The notes under the pieces were generated by a model, which worked only from the letters and a program-made list of their open reading frames with translations, was not told the origin of the DNA and did not search any database. A DNA stretch of 64,000 nt. It comes from Picochlorum sp. 'celeri'. Its lineage: Eukaryota; Chlorophyta; Trebouxiophyceae. How positions within the stretch are numbered: the stretch's first letter is position 1; every line of letters starts with the position of its first letter. Location: positions 806,001-870,000 of the forward strand of contig JAACMV010000014.1 of NCBI GenBank assembly GCA_010909725.1. The letters run 5' to 3'. This document shows positions 41,570 through 51,228 of the stretch, one piece after another. The position numbers and the translations under genes are program-made.

Positions 41570-42529
41570 CTAGGTTGATGACCTCTCGAGCAACCAGTCT
41601 ATAATGTCTTGACAGACTTTGTCATTCCCAGGCTCTTTTACCAACACATGCCACATCGAATTCACCAGTCTCAGCGTCTTGTCCTTCGATATACTCTTTG
41701 TGTATAATAATTTCGACCCGTCTGGATCGCACATCGTATCAACCTCTGAATGGAACACCAAGAATGGCCAGTCAACTCTGTCCAACTGTGTCATCACCTG
41801 CGCCGTCACACGTAAGTATTCATCTGCATTTCTCACTCTCGTATTTATATGCGACACCAAAGGATCCGCGTCCCATAATTTCTGAATTTCTGGATGCACA
41901 GTATTCTTGTCCGTCGCCAACAAGGCCAGCGTGGGTGCACACCATGACAAAAACCTCCCAACAGGCCTCAAATATGGATTCAGACCCTTCCTCGAGACCC
42001 TCTCCAGCGACAGCATGGGTGCTAAGAGCACCATACCATTAAATAAATCTTTGCGCTTCATGACGCAGTGCAGTGCAATGCAACCTCCAAGTGATATACC
42101 AGCAATATACATGTTTTCTGTGGGATGGGACAAGGCAACAGTCTCTGCATACTGAATCACATCATCCACATAATCATCAAAAGATTCTACATAAAATCGT
42201 AACCCATCTCTTCCCTGAGACAGACCACACCCTTGAAGATCAATCCCGCATACTGTTATGCCTTTATTGTTCATAGCCTGAACCCATGAATTCTCATACC
42301 GAGGTGCCTGCCCAGGCTCATCAACAGCCAGCACTTCAAATTGCAAATGAGCACCATGTCCATGAACAAATAGTAAAATAGGATCGTTTGCTGATGGATC
42401 AGAGGAAGCAGAAGGCCAATAATACGTTTTCAATTCGAGGCCTTGCCTGTTGACAAGCACATCCGTCTTCCCTCCATGGGGACCCATGTTGAAAGCATCG
42501 CACGTATCATAGACAGAATCATCCATCAT
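41570..42529 (-). CDS. monoacylglycerol lipase-like alpha/beta hydrolase
   Basis: A single exon encodes 319 residues, starting at tandem ATGs. It is a Hydrolase_4 (serine aminopeptidase S33/monoglyceride lipase) protein. The oxyanion region is LLFVHGHGAH (~52-61); the nucleophile elbow is GISLGG with Ser146. The acid is probably Asp in HSEVDTMCDPDG (~265-270) and the base His in NSMWHVLV (~295). It should cleave monoacylglycerols or lysophospholipids in the cytosol or at membranes. An unusual segment after the first motif (FEVLAVDEPGQAPRYENSWVQ) carries a short insertion compared with the common fold. Plants have many paralogues, so the exact substrate is open. Confidence 0.88.
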   Translation of the reverse strand: MMDDSVYDTCDAFNMGPHGGKTDVLVNRQGLELKTYYWPSASSDPSANDPILLFVHGHGAHLQFEVLAVDEPGQAPRYENSWVQAMNNKGITVCGIDLQGCGLSQGRDGLRFYVESFDDYVDDVIQYAETVALSHPTENMYIAGISLGGCIALHCVMKRKDLFNGMVLLAPMLSLERVSRKGLNPYLRPVGRFLSWCAPTLALLATDKNTVHPEIQKLWDADPLVSHINTRVRNADEYLRVTAQVMTQLDRVDWPFLVFHSEVDTMCDPDGSKLLYTKSISKDKTLRLVNSMWHVLVKEPGNDKVCQDIIDWLLERSST

Positions 42530-42749
42530 TGCAATGTATGCATCTATCTACAAATCAAATGTCTACCCGTTCCTGACTTGATGGAACAACCATGTAGAAG
42601 AGGAAATACTTTTTCTTAAATGTCTTTATTACAGACTCTTGCACGAGCCAATTGGCTGAGATTCCCCCGACAAGAGAAATCCTTGATTGTTAGACATCAT
42701 GCCGCTTCCTCTAGACGTGATTTCCAGTTGATAATATATTTTTGTAATC

Positions 42750-44401
42750 ATGCTGACCACGGTTGGCCGTAAATCGGTGTCTTGGCTGAGCCAACGCCGA
42801 GGGTTTGTGGCGAGTGCAGCTGCTGCGGTAGACGCTGTTGTCGACAAGGCAAACTCTCCATTTCTGAGATTTGGAAACCCTGTTCCTACAGATGTTGGTA
42901 TGAACCAGTTTTTGCCCCATCTGCCAGAGACCAAGGTGCGTGTAGATTGTGTTCGTGCTTTGATGGTCGAATTGACTCACGTCCGTGTATTGACTCGGGT
43001 TGGGATTGATGGTAAATATAGGTGACACATCTGTCGAATGGAATGCGGGTGGTGAGCGAACAGGTCCCAGGGGCAACCACATCGACTGTGGGAGTTTGGA
43101 TTGATGCTGGAAGTCGATATGAGACTGATACGACGAATGGTACTGCTCACTTCTTGGAGCATATGGCATTCAAGGGGACTGAAAAGAGAAGTGTGAAGGA
43201 TTTGGAGGTTGAGATCGAGAATATTGGCGGGCATTTGAATGCGTATACATCCAGGGAGCAGACCTGTTATTTTGCCAAAGTGCAGAATGGGCATGTCGGG
43301 CAAGCTGTGGATATCCTTTCTGATATCCTTCAGAATTCAAAATTAGAAGAAAGGGCTATCGAAAGGGAACGAGAGGTGATTTTGAGAGAGATGCAGGAAA
43401 TTGAGGGTATGCCTGAAGAGGTGGTGTTTGATCACTTGCATGCCACTGCATTCCAACACAGTCCTCTGGGACGCACGATTCTTGGTCCAGCTGAGAATGT
43501 GAGGGGTATTACACGTGAGAATTTGGTGGATTACATCTCAAAGAATTACACAGCTGACCGAATGGTGATCGCTGCTGCTGGAGGGGTGGATCATGATACT
43601 CTTGTCAAGGCAGCAGAAAAGCACTTTTCAAAATTACCAGAAAAGGGTGTATCTACAGCCGAGTTGGTGAAGAATGAGCCAGCAGTGTTTACAGGAAGTG
43701 AAGTGAGATTGAGGGATCCAGATCAGCCTCTTGTGCATCTTGCCATTGCTTTCCAAGGAGCATCATGGAGTGATCCTGACTCCATCCCGCTCATGGTGAT
43801 GCAGACAATGCTGGGCACCTGGGACAAGCATTCCGCTGCTGGGAGACACACTGGGTCCAAACTTGCCGAATTGATCGCGACAAACAATTTGGCAAATTCC
43901 ATGATGGCATTCAATACAAACTATCATGACACTGGGCTCTTTGGTGTGTATGCCACAGCTGACCCAAAGACGAGCAATTTGGAGGATTTATGCTGGGGTA
44001 TTATGCGTCATACGTCTGGAATGTGCTACAATGTATCAGAGTCGGACGTGGCAAGGGCTAAAAATCAGCTCAAGGCATCCATTTTGTACTCCCAGGATGG
44101 AACCACGGGTGCTGCAGAAGATTTGGGCAGAAGTATGCTTGTATACAACCGTCGTATCCCTCGTGCTGAATTGTTTGCTCGTATTGATGCCGTGGACGCA
44201 ACAACAATCAAGGAAATTGCACAGAGGTTTATCCTGGACCAAGACATTGCAGTAGCAACTCTAGGAAACACACAATGTACGAGTCATTTCAATAGTCGAA
44301 TCAATGAACCCATGTGCTAACATTCATGTATTCTTTTTGCTAATGCAGTTATGCCTGACTACACGTGGCTTCGAAGAAGAACATACTGGCTGCGATACTA
44401 G
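42750..44401 (+). CDS. PMPCB: mitochondrial processing peptidase beta subunit
   Basis: Exons 42750-42935, 43022-44276 and 44349-44401 encode 497 residues. The third exon is needed to reach the conserved C-terminus MPDYTWLRRRTYWLRY. The N-terminal ~50 residues are an amphipathic, Arg/Ser/Ala-rich mitochondrial presequence. The zinc-binding inverzincin motif HFLEH is at 105-109 (His105, Glu108, His109), and the distal Glu lies ~75 residues later in the EREREVILREMQEIE helix, so this is the catalytic beta subunit, not alpha. It removes matrix-targeting presequences; in plants it is part of complex III. The second intron (72 nt) was found from the conserved tail. Confidence 0.95.
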
Positions 44402-44749
44402 GGTGGTACTCGTATTGGTGCTCCTTTCCCATGATGGCTCAGGAGTACACTGTAGCAGAAAATGGGGTGGACGTGTCATGAAATCTGATTTGTTTCTTTT
44501 CTAACGATGTGTAATAACAATTTGTCCACTCCGTGGAATTGACATGTCGCTCTGGCCTTCCATGTCATGGAAGCAATATGTTGCAGGAGCAGAGATGTGC
44601 CTGCAGTGACTCGAATCCCACAAAACAAAAAGACATTTTCAGGCTGCTCGCACATACTCTGAATTTCAAAAAAGATTTTCAAATATGGATTCATCGAAGC
44701 TAGAATAATTCAAGCTCCTCGTGGTTAGAAAGAAAGGGTCGATTTGGAA
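44402..44749. other. intergenic, MPP beta to APC4
   Basis: A 348 bp spacer between same-direction genes. No open frame of note and no recognised motif; it must contain the APC4 promoter. Confidence 0.35.
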
Positions 44750-47017
44750 ATGAGCGATGTTGAAGAAGAGCCCCAAGGCGGGTCTTTCGGGGTTTTAGAT
44801 GAAAAGAGTTTATCATCAAAAGTGATAATAAGCCAATGGTGCACCACGATGGATATTGTGGTGCTCGTAACGGAGAATGGCCAGTTGCAGTTATTCAGAC
44901 TCAACTGGGAACGGTTGTGGAGTAAACAGCCAGAGTCTCCTATTACGTGTGTTCAATGGAGACCTGATGGGAAACAACTCGCGTATGGTGACGAAAATGG
45001 TGATGTATTTATCTTGTCTGCTGAGGACGGATCGGTCGTGGAGCATCGGAAAGTGATTGGCGATGGGAGGAAGGCATCTGCTCTGTGTTGGGTTCAGTAT
45101 GACATCTCACCGCACTATTCACATGTTGGTGCCCCGCTCGGGTATCGGGCTCCGCAACTTTTACATTCAAAGAGTATTGAAGAGGAGTTTAATAAATCCT
45201 CTGAAGAATCCCGATACTCGAATCCAATTTTATTGGATGGGAATGGACAATCTATCAGATCAAGCATGCTCACCCTTGTGTGTGCTGTTGATAATGTGGG
45301 GAATGTTGTTTTGTGTGGAGAAGGACTGCTTCCGTTACTTACGTTTCACATTGACGGGTTTGATGAGAAGGCGACGCATGTGTCGATGGCCATGTCATCC
45401 AATGCAGAACAAATTTCCGTCTCATGGAGAGATGCACATGGCAGTCTGTGTCTGTCTACATTTGATATCTCTGCCGTGCCTCGCCAGGCAGTCACACTAC
45501 ACACTGTAGGACTCATATTTTCAGATACGTTGAGGGATATTGAGATGCTATACAAAATTATCCAAAATATCAAGGATGATGTGGCTTCTGTTGACGAGAG
45601 TAGGGACAGTCATATGAGTGTTCTTCGGGATATGATTGGAGGGTTTCGAGACGGTGAAAAAGACATTTATGATTTAATGATACGGGGATATTATTCTTTG
45701 GAACTGAAGAATTTTGTTGCCAAGGAGTCAGACCTGAAAGAGGCCGCGAAAGGAGTCGATGTTGCAATATCAAGAGTATGTAATGACATTGTACGGTATC
45801 TGCAGCCTTGCCTGGAGAGGATATCGTTTCGATTAGGTGAGCTCAGGGGATATGCTTCGAGTCCAATGTCCAAGCCATATTTAGGTCTAAAAGCGTGGGA
45901 GGTTGGAAAATGTGAAAAAAGAATTCTCAACCTTTTATTGCTGTCAGAGCACCTGAGAGAAGTTGCCCTGAAATCTGCCCGGTCGCATAGGAAATTGTAC
46001 ACATATTTCGCGATGCTGAGTGCTCGTGATTCGGGTGACAAATACCCAAGTCTATCAAAGGCTTCCATGAGTGAGATTGAAGATTTAATCACGTCTGGAT
46101 ATTTCAAGGAGGATTTGCAATCGATGCTTGGTGCCATGGTAGGGGAGCATGACAAGGATGACCAGGAGCTTTTGGCGTGCATTTTTAAGTCACAATGTGA
46201 AATGAAAGAAGCTTCTATGAATAGCATGGGAAATATTCATTCTTCACTGCAAGAGAGCGATGCCAATGAGCAAGAGGAGGATGCCATGTTTGAGCGTGTG
46301 TTGCATGACCTTGAGAAATGGCTTGATGGGGATGAGTCTCTCAATTACGTGGATAGGCTTATCCAGGAGTCAACAGAGGAATCTGTGCCTTATGGGATAT
46401 ATGGTGTAGACTGCTTCAAAGCCATGTTTCTTCACATAATATCCAGGCCATGTGACCAGCTCTCCTCCTTTGTGAAAATGATTCATCAGTGGACATTGAT
46501 GCCTACTATCGGCTCCAAAGATTGTCTTTCTATATTATACGATCAAGAAGATAAGATTTTGGTGACATTCACGTGTTTCGAGTCATCATCTTTCTGCGAG
46601 ATACAGATCAGGGATCCTACTCACATGACCATTATTGGTGGCAGTCTTCCAGGGGAATCCATCACCGAATGTTTGGACTATAAAGGCGATTCTTTACTCA
46701 TTGCGGCGGTTGTAGATGGGGGCTCTAACCTCTATATGATTCCGAAAACCCATTGTCCATATTCTCGTACAGCTAGCACATGGACGGATGAAATAGCACA
46801 TGCCCTCCAGCAGGAGATTGAACAGTCCCCCATTGACCATACAGTGTGCAGGACACTGCATGATCCTTCCAAACAGATGATACGACCATTTGCTTCCAGT
46901 TCCTCGAGAGGAGTTGCCCTGGCAATATTCAAACCTAATCATGCTGTGATATATGACCTGGAGGACGATGGCCTCGAAGAAGATGAGATGGAGGAGAGTT
47001 ACGAAGATGACGAATGA
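44750..47017 (+). CDS. APC4: anaphase-promoting complex subunit 4
   Basis: A single exon encodes 755 residues, similar to plant and human APC4 (~760-810). The N-terminus has the Apc4 WD40-like blades, including ISQWCTTMDIVVLVTENGQLQLFRLNWERLW and ITCVQWRPDGKQLAYGDENG. The middle helical APC4-long domain (~260-470) follows (FRDGEKDIYDLMIRGYYSLELKNF). The C-terminal propeller part and a very acidic tail (EDDGLEEDEMEESYEDDE) close the protein. APC4 is a scaffold of the APC/C ubiquitin ligase that drives mitotic exit. The stop is 41 bp from the NIPA-like stop. Confidence 0.9.
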   Translation: MSDVEEEPQGGSFGVLDEKSLSSKVIISQWCTTMDIVVLVTENGQLQLFRLNWERLWSKQPESPITCVQWRPDGKQLAYGDENGDVFILSAEDGSVVEHRKVIGDGRKASALCWVQYDISPHYSHVGAPLGYRAPQLLHSKSIEEEFNKSSEESRYSNPILLDGNGQSIRSSMLTLVCAVDNVGNVVLCGEGLLPLLTFHIDGFDEKATHVSMAMSSNAEQISVSWRDAHGSLCLSTFDISAVPRQAVTLHTVGLIFSDTLRDIEMLYKIIQNIKDDVASVDESRDSHMSVLRDMIGGFRDGEKDIYDLMIRGYYSLELKNFVAKESDLKEAAKGVDVAISRVCNDIVRYLQPCLERISFRLGELRGYASSPMSKPYLGLKAWEVGKCEKRILNLLLLSEHLREVALKSARSHRKLYTYFAMLSARDSGDKYPSLSKASMSEIEDLITSGYFKEDLQSMLGAMVGEHDKDDQELLACIFKSQCEMKEASMNSMGNIHSSLQESDANEQEEDAMFERVLHDLEKWLDGDESLNYVDRLIQESTEESVPYGIYGVDCFKAMFLHIISRPCDQLSSFVKMIHQWTLMPTIGSKDCLSILYDQEDKILVTFTCFESSSFCEIQIRDPTHMTIIGGSLPGESITECLDYKGDSLLIAAVVDGGSNLYMIPKTHCPYSRTASTWTDEIAHALQQEIEQSPIDHTVCRTLHDPSKQMIRPFASSSSRGVALAIFKPNHAVIYDLEDDGLEEDEMEESYEDDE

Positions 47018-47058
47018 CAATATGTACATGAGCAAATAAATAAATAATTGTGCAACCA

Positions 47059-48513
47059 TTAGCCCATCAGTGTATTTGAGTTTTTCCGTGATGACAACAA
47101 ACTCACTTCCTGCTGCAGTAAATCTGACAAAGAGTTTGGCTTTGTTACCTCCCGTAATGCTGGACTATTCAACCGGTCTATTGACGATACTTTTTGAAGA
47201 GTCTCTTGCATCTCTAGATCAAGATCGCCGCTATTCTTAGGCTGAATCGAGGACTGCTGCTGCATTCGATGTTCATTGAAATACCCAGACAGCCCCATGG
47301 CCACTGCCCCAAATATTGCTAAAACCAGCCCCAACGTCAGAAGAACGAGCGATCGATGTGGTAAATTCTTCATTTCATCAAAATAAATCATCCCTTGCAG
47401 CACACTCATTCCCAACCAAAACGCCTGCATCAACGGCATGATCAACGTTGCTGGATACAACTTCAATCCTTTATCACTCTGTCGAATCCAGAAACCCGCA
47501 GATATGATGAATGACATCACGATCAACCATGTATACCAATCATACAAAGAATATGGCATGGCTCCAGCTATATACGTCAGAGACTTGCTAAAAAGCACAG
47601 ACCATGCCCCAACAAAAGAAGACACAGCAGAGAACAGCAGTGCAGCTGTAAACATTCTAAGCGTGCTAGGATCCCCAGGATCTTCAATCAAATCAGTCTC
47701 ATTCGACCCAGGAATATCCCAAATTGCAGTACCTCCTGGGAACAACTCCTTCCCATCCACAAAGAATTGCTCTCGACTCTTCCTCCGAAGCCTCTGCGCA
47801 GCACTCCTCTGCGCTGCTTCGGCAACCCGCCGTCTATGATGGATCCATCTCCAAAGAATATGAAGCATGGCCATTGTACATCCTAGTCCTAACAAAAATT
47901 TCTTCATTTCTGGTGTCGACCACTGCCCTCTCAATTCCAGCGGGGTAAACCCAACCTCTGGCGGCCCATTCATCAATATAAATACATTTCCCACCAACAC
48001 AACTCCCACCCCAATAGCAGTAGAAATCTCTGGCTGAATACCAAGCAGCTGCTTCGAAGCAACTGGAATCACCACAAACTGCAATGATCCCAACCCAGAC
48101 AACACAGTCTGTGACGCAAATCTCATGCTCACAAACCTCATCAAATTCCCAATACCAAACAAGGTCCATCCCAACAGAGAATACATCTTGGCACCCATGT
48201 ACTGTCTCTTCCATCTCCCATCAGGCCTCTTCCATCGAGGCCCATTCACACTGTGACTCCCATGGAATCCATTCATCCCACCTGGTCCTCCCCCAGACAC
48301 TGGCGGGGACACAAGACTACCACTCAAACTCCTTCCATGGTGATACTGACCACCACCATGCCCCTGAAGAGTCCATGAATTTCCAGCCATGGACGATTCC
48401 ACAATGCAGTGAGACACTTTGACCACCGTCTGCCCATACACAATGAGCAACGACCCAGCCACGTGCATCATCGCCCCCACACCATTCATATTAATATGCA
48501 TTGGCCCAAACAT
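47059..48513 (-). CDS. NIPA/DUF803-like membrane transporter (probable magnesium transporter)
   Basis: A single exon encodes 484 residues. About eight or nine hydrophobic helices are spread over ~8-30, 110-195 and 285-415 (e.g. GWTLFGIGNLMRFVSMRF, TALLFSAVSSFVGAWSVLFSKSL, LIMPLMQAFWLGMSVLQGM). The order and spacing resemble the NIPA (DUF803) family. A Gly/His/Ser-rich loop lies at ~35-95 and an Arg-rich one (RRRVAEAAQRSAAQRLRRKSRE) at ~230-250. C-terminal residues from ~430 are hydrophilic. NIPA proteins move Mg2+ at plasma and endosomal membranes. The closer NIPA-like/DUF803 subfamily is uncertain. Confidence 0.8.
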   Translation of the reverse strand: MFGPMHINMNGVGAMMHVAGSLLIVYGQTVVKVSHCIVESSMAGNSWTLQGHGGGQYHHGRSLSGSLVSPPVSGGGPGGMNGFHGSHSVNGPRWKRPDGRWKRQYMGAKMYSLLGWTLFGIGNLMRFVSMRFASQTVLSGLGSLQFVVIPVASKQLLGIQPEISTAIGVGVVLVGNVFILMNGPPEVGFTPLELRGQWSTPEMKKFLLGLGCTMAMLHILWRWIHHRRRVAEAAQRSAAQRLRRKSREQFFVDGKELFPGGTAIWDIPGSNETDLIEDPGDPSTLRMFTAALLFSAVSSFVGAWSVLFSKSLTYIAGAMPYSLYDWYTWLIVMSFIISAGFWIRQSDKGLKLYPATLIMPLMQAFWLGMSVLQGMIYFDEMKNLPHRSLVLLTLGLVLAIFGAVAMGLSGYFNEHRMQQQSSIQPKNSGDLDLEMQETLQKVSSIDRLNSPALREVTKPNSLSDLLQQEVSLLSSRKNSNTLMG

Positions 48514-49309
48514 GATTCACATCCATCTATCGACCTCAATCCTCACATATCAATGCAGTCAACACGCATGGGACTTTTTAAAGCGATTTCAGGGTCCTCT
48601 TGTAGCATCCCTGGAGATCGAAATCGTATACTATGTATCCTTTGAATTTTGTATGGCGATGATTCATGAATAGAACAGCATGAACATGTCGATGCAAAAA
48701 TATTCCAATTCAGGAGATACGGAATTAAAGATATGTTCTAAATCCGTATATCCCGAATTAAAGAATATTCTGTGCATGACTCTGTCGCTGTTGCCGTTAC
48801 TACCAACGACGACTGCGTCCCTTCATTGCGTTTTTAATCAACAAAAATAAACTAGAATACCTTTTGCATATTTGTGTGTTGTGAGACGAAGAGGCCTCCC
48901 CGTTGGATTTGTCTTTCGGGGTTTCAAGTTTCATCTCTCGGACGACCTCTGACTCGGGTACCTCTGCGAGTCGGACAGAAATACGGTGCACTAAAAGCTC
49001 GATATCTTGTATTCAGGAGGTATGTGTTGTGTTTGGTGGGAAGGTGTGCGTGGCGACGTCTCGGGCGTCTCTGACACGTTGGCGACGGTCGAGTGTTTTG
49101 GGTCATCATGTGACGATATTGGTTGATGTTGTCGTATTGTTGAACGTTTGATGTTGTTTTCTGGGAAGACATGCGTGTACTAATGTTCAAATATCGTCTT
49201 TGCAGGATATGACCTTGGTCTTCTTGGAGGCGAGTGTTTGAAGGAGACGAGCTGGTTGCTTTTTGATCAAGTCGACTAACGAGAACAAAGAGGAAATACG
49301 GTGATAGTA
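48514..49309. promoter_or_regulatory. divergent intergenic region, NIPA / STY kinase, with 5' UTR intron
   Basis: A 796 bp spacer. CTTTTTAAAG near 48572 is a TATA-like sequence (read on the minus strand) ~60 bp upstream of the NIPA ATG. The kinase side contains a likely 5' UTR intron (49020-49205) and a short upstream ORF (see separate entry). Confidence 0.45.
49020..49205 (+). other. probable 5' UTR intron of STY kinase, followed by a short uORF
   Basis: Donor ggag|gtatgtg and acceptor ctttgcag|gatatg frame a 186 nt intron ahead of the kinase ATG at 49310. The first ATG after the acceptor (49209) opens an upstream ORF of ten codons ending TGA near 49241, which could lower kinase translation. 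Confidence 0.5.
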
Positions 49310-51172
49310 ATGGCGACGCAGCCGCCGCTGCCCAGGACGCAGAGCAATGCGAGTGGAGAAGCTGGGTCTTTGGGTACAAACGGGAGTGGTAGTTTTGGTG
49401 CACATGGGATGTCGTTGTCTCAAGGGGGGAGTTCGCTTCCAATATCTCAAGGACTGAGCAAATCGTTCACACGAAGAGAGAGTTCGCGAGGGAGTATGTT
49501 GATGAGGAGGCAGAATGCACGGCAGGATGCGCTTGACAGTTTTTTGTCAACACTTCGCTCAAGGGGTACGATTGATGTCGACCAGGACGGTTTTATCGAC
49601 AGTATGAGAGAGCATTTTGAACTTTTACCATCGAGATATGCGACGAATGTCAACACGAATTCTTTGGATGTATTGAATCACAAGAGATTGTTGGATAGTG
49701 CAAGGTCAGATCCTACTGCAGTGTCATTTCAAGTTCGTTCTGTCGATGTGATGGGCTTGCATAGTACCAAGTCGTACGGTAGTTTTGGATCTCAAGCGAA
49801 TTCGTATCAGCATTTGAGGGCCATTGGTGAGATGTCGCCACAAAAGTCGTCACTCCCTCGCCCAGCGTTTGGGTCCTCTCCCAATCTGCAGGCTCTTGTG
49901 TTTGAAGTGGAGGATAAGCAGGATGGTGATAGTTCGTTGCTCAATTTTTATGAAGTGACAATTGCGTCTGTGGATCAGTCAAAGTTATTAAGTAGGCTGT
50001 CTGAGTGCCTTAGTGATATTGGCTTGAACATTTGCGAGGCACATGCATTTAATACAAAAGATAGGTTTGTCCTGGATGTTTTCCTGGTGAATGGTTGGCA
50101 AGATGAAGGTGGTGTGGATGCGCTGGAAGATGTGCTGAGTGCAAGATTGCAGGAACTGCCTCCGCCAGGATTGGATGGGAGGACAGATTCTGATCTTGTA
50201 AGCATGCCGACACGGGATAGGTTGGCATATCAGGAATTGGAAATGCGTGTTCCAAAGGAGGAGTTAGAGCTCATGAAGAGGAGCACGCAAGATGATGATT
50301 GGGAAATAGATCCGGGGGATATTGCATTTCATGATAGAATTGCGAGTGGAGCATTTGGAGACTTGTTCAAGGGAACATATTGTGGCCAAGAGGTGGCCAT
50401 TAAGATTTTGAGGGGAGTGCAGAATGATTCGGTTCAATATCAGGAATTTTTACAAGAAGTTGCAATTATGCGAAAAGTTAGACATAAAAATGTGGTGCAA
50501 TTTATCGGTGCCTGTACTAAGAAACCACATTTGTGCATCGTTTTTGAATTTATGAAGGGAGGGTCGGTGTATGACCATTTGAGAATATCAGGCTTGTATT
50601 CCACGACTCATGTGTTAAGGATAGGTTTGGAGGTGTGTCGTGGCATGGATTATCTGCACAGGAGAAAGATTGTTCATAGGGATTTGAAAGCAGCAAATTT
50701 GCTATTGGATGAATATGGAACAGTAAAGATTGCAGATTTTGGTGTTGCACGAGTCATGGATTCTCCAGGCATCATGACGGCAGAAACTGGAACCTATCGA
50801 TGGATGGCGCCAGAAGTTATAGAACATAAGCCATATGGGCAAAAAGCTGATGTATTCTCGTTTGGTATTGTGCTGTGGGAGCTTCTCACAGGCAAAGTCC
50901 CATACAGTGAGATGACACCATTGCAAGCAGCAGTAGGTGTTGTGCAAAGTGGACTTCGACCTGAAATACCCCCACAGTGCCCAGCTCAACTTGCAGATAT
51001 TATGAGGCTTTGTTGGCAGCGGGATCCGTCTGTGCGTCCTACGTTTGAGGTACTGAAGAACAAATTCGAAGCCATGTACGAAAAGTCAAAAGAGGCGCCC
51101 AGTGATTCAAATGCAACACCACTCAAGGACAAGAAGGGGTTTCTCGGGCGCCTGAGACAGCCCAGAACATAG
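49310..51172 (+). CDS. ACT-domain Raf-like serine/threonine/tyrosine kinase (STY8/17/46 type)
   Basis: A single exon encodes 620 residues. An ACT domain at ~213-285 (YEVTIASVDQSKLLSRLSECLSDIGLNI) precedes a Raf-like kinase domain at ~338-600: ASGAFGDLFKGT glycine loop, VAIKIL, HRDLKAANLL (~455), DFGVAR, APE, and WELLTGKVPYSE. The combination matches plant STY8/STY17/STY46, which phosphorylate chloroplast transit peptides in the cytosol. The Ser/Gly-rich N-terminus (residues 1-65) is likely disordered. In this genome the kinase could act on its own plastid-import precursors, but that is inference. The gene converges with AzgA (56 bp between stops). Confidence 0.92.
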   Translation: MATQPPLPRTQSNASGEAGSLGTNGSGSFGAHGMSLSQGGSSLPISQGLSKSFTRRESSRGSMLMRRQNARQDALDSFLSTLRSRGTIDVDQDGFIDSMREHFELLPSRYATNVNTNSLDVLNHKRLLDSARSDPTAVSFQVRSVDVMGLHSTKSYGSFGSQANSYQHLRAIGEMSPQKSSLPRPAFGSSPNLQALVFEVEDKQDGDSSLLNFYEVTIASVDQSKLLSRLSECLSDIGLNICEAHAFNTKDRFVLDVFLVNGWQDEGGVDALEDVLSARLQELPPPGLDGRTDSDLVSMPTRDRLAYQELEMRVPKEELELMKRSTQDDDWEIDPGDIAFHDRIASGAFGDLFKGTYCGQEVAIKILRGVQNDSVQYQEFLQEVAIMRKVRHKNVVQFIGACTKKPHLCIVFEFMKGGSVYDHLRISGLYSTTHVLRIGLEVCRGMDYLHRRKIVHRDLKAANLLLDEYGTVKIADFGVARVMDSPGIMTAETGTYRWMAPEVIEHKPYGQKADVFSFGIVLWELLTGKVPYSEMTPLQAAVGVVQSGLRPEIPPQCPAQLADIMRLCWQRDPSVRPTFEVLKNKFEAMYEKSKEAPSDSNATPLKDKKGFLGRLRQPRT

Positions 51173-51228
51173 ATATTATATACAAGTCTGTTTTCACATT
51201 CGTTATGTAAATAAATAAATCGCTACGT

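Noticed and set aside
48903..49151. 82-codon frame upstream of STY kinase as its N-terminal exon
   Set aside because: It does not join in frame to the kinase ATG and crosses the gtatgtg donor at 49020; treated as 5' UTR and intron.
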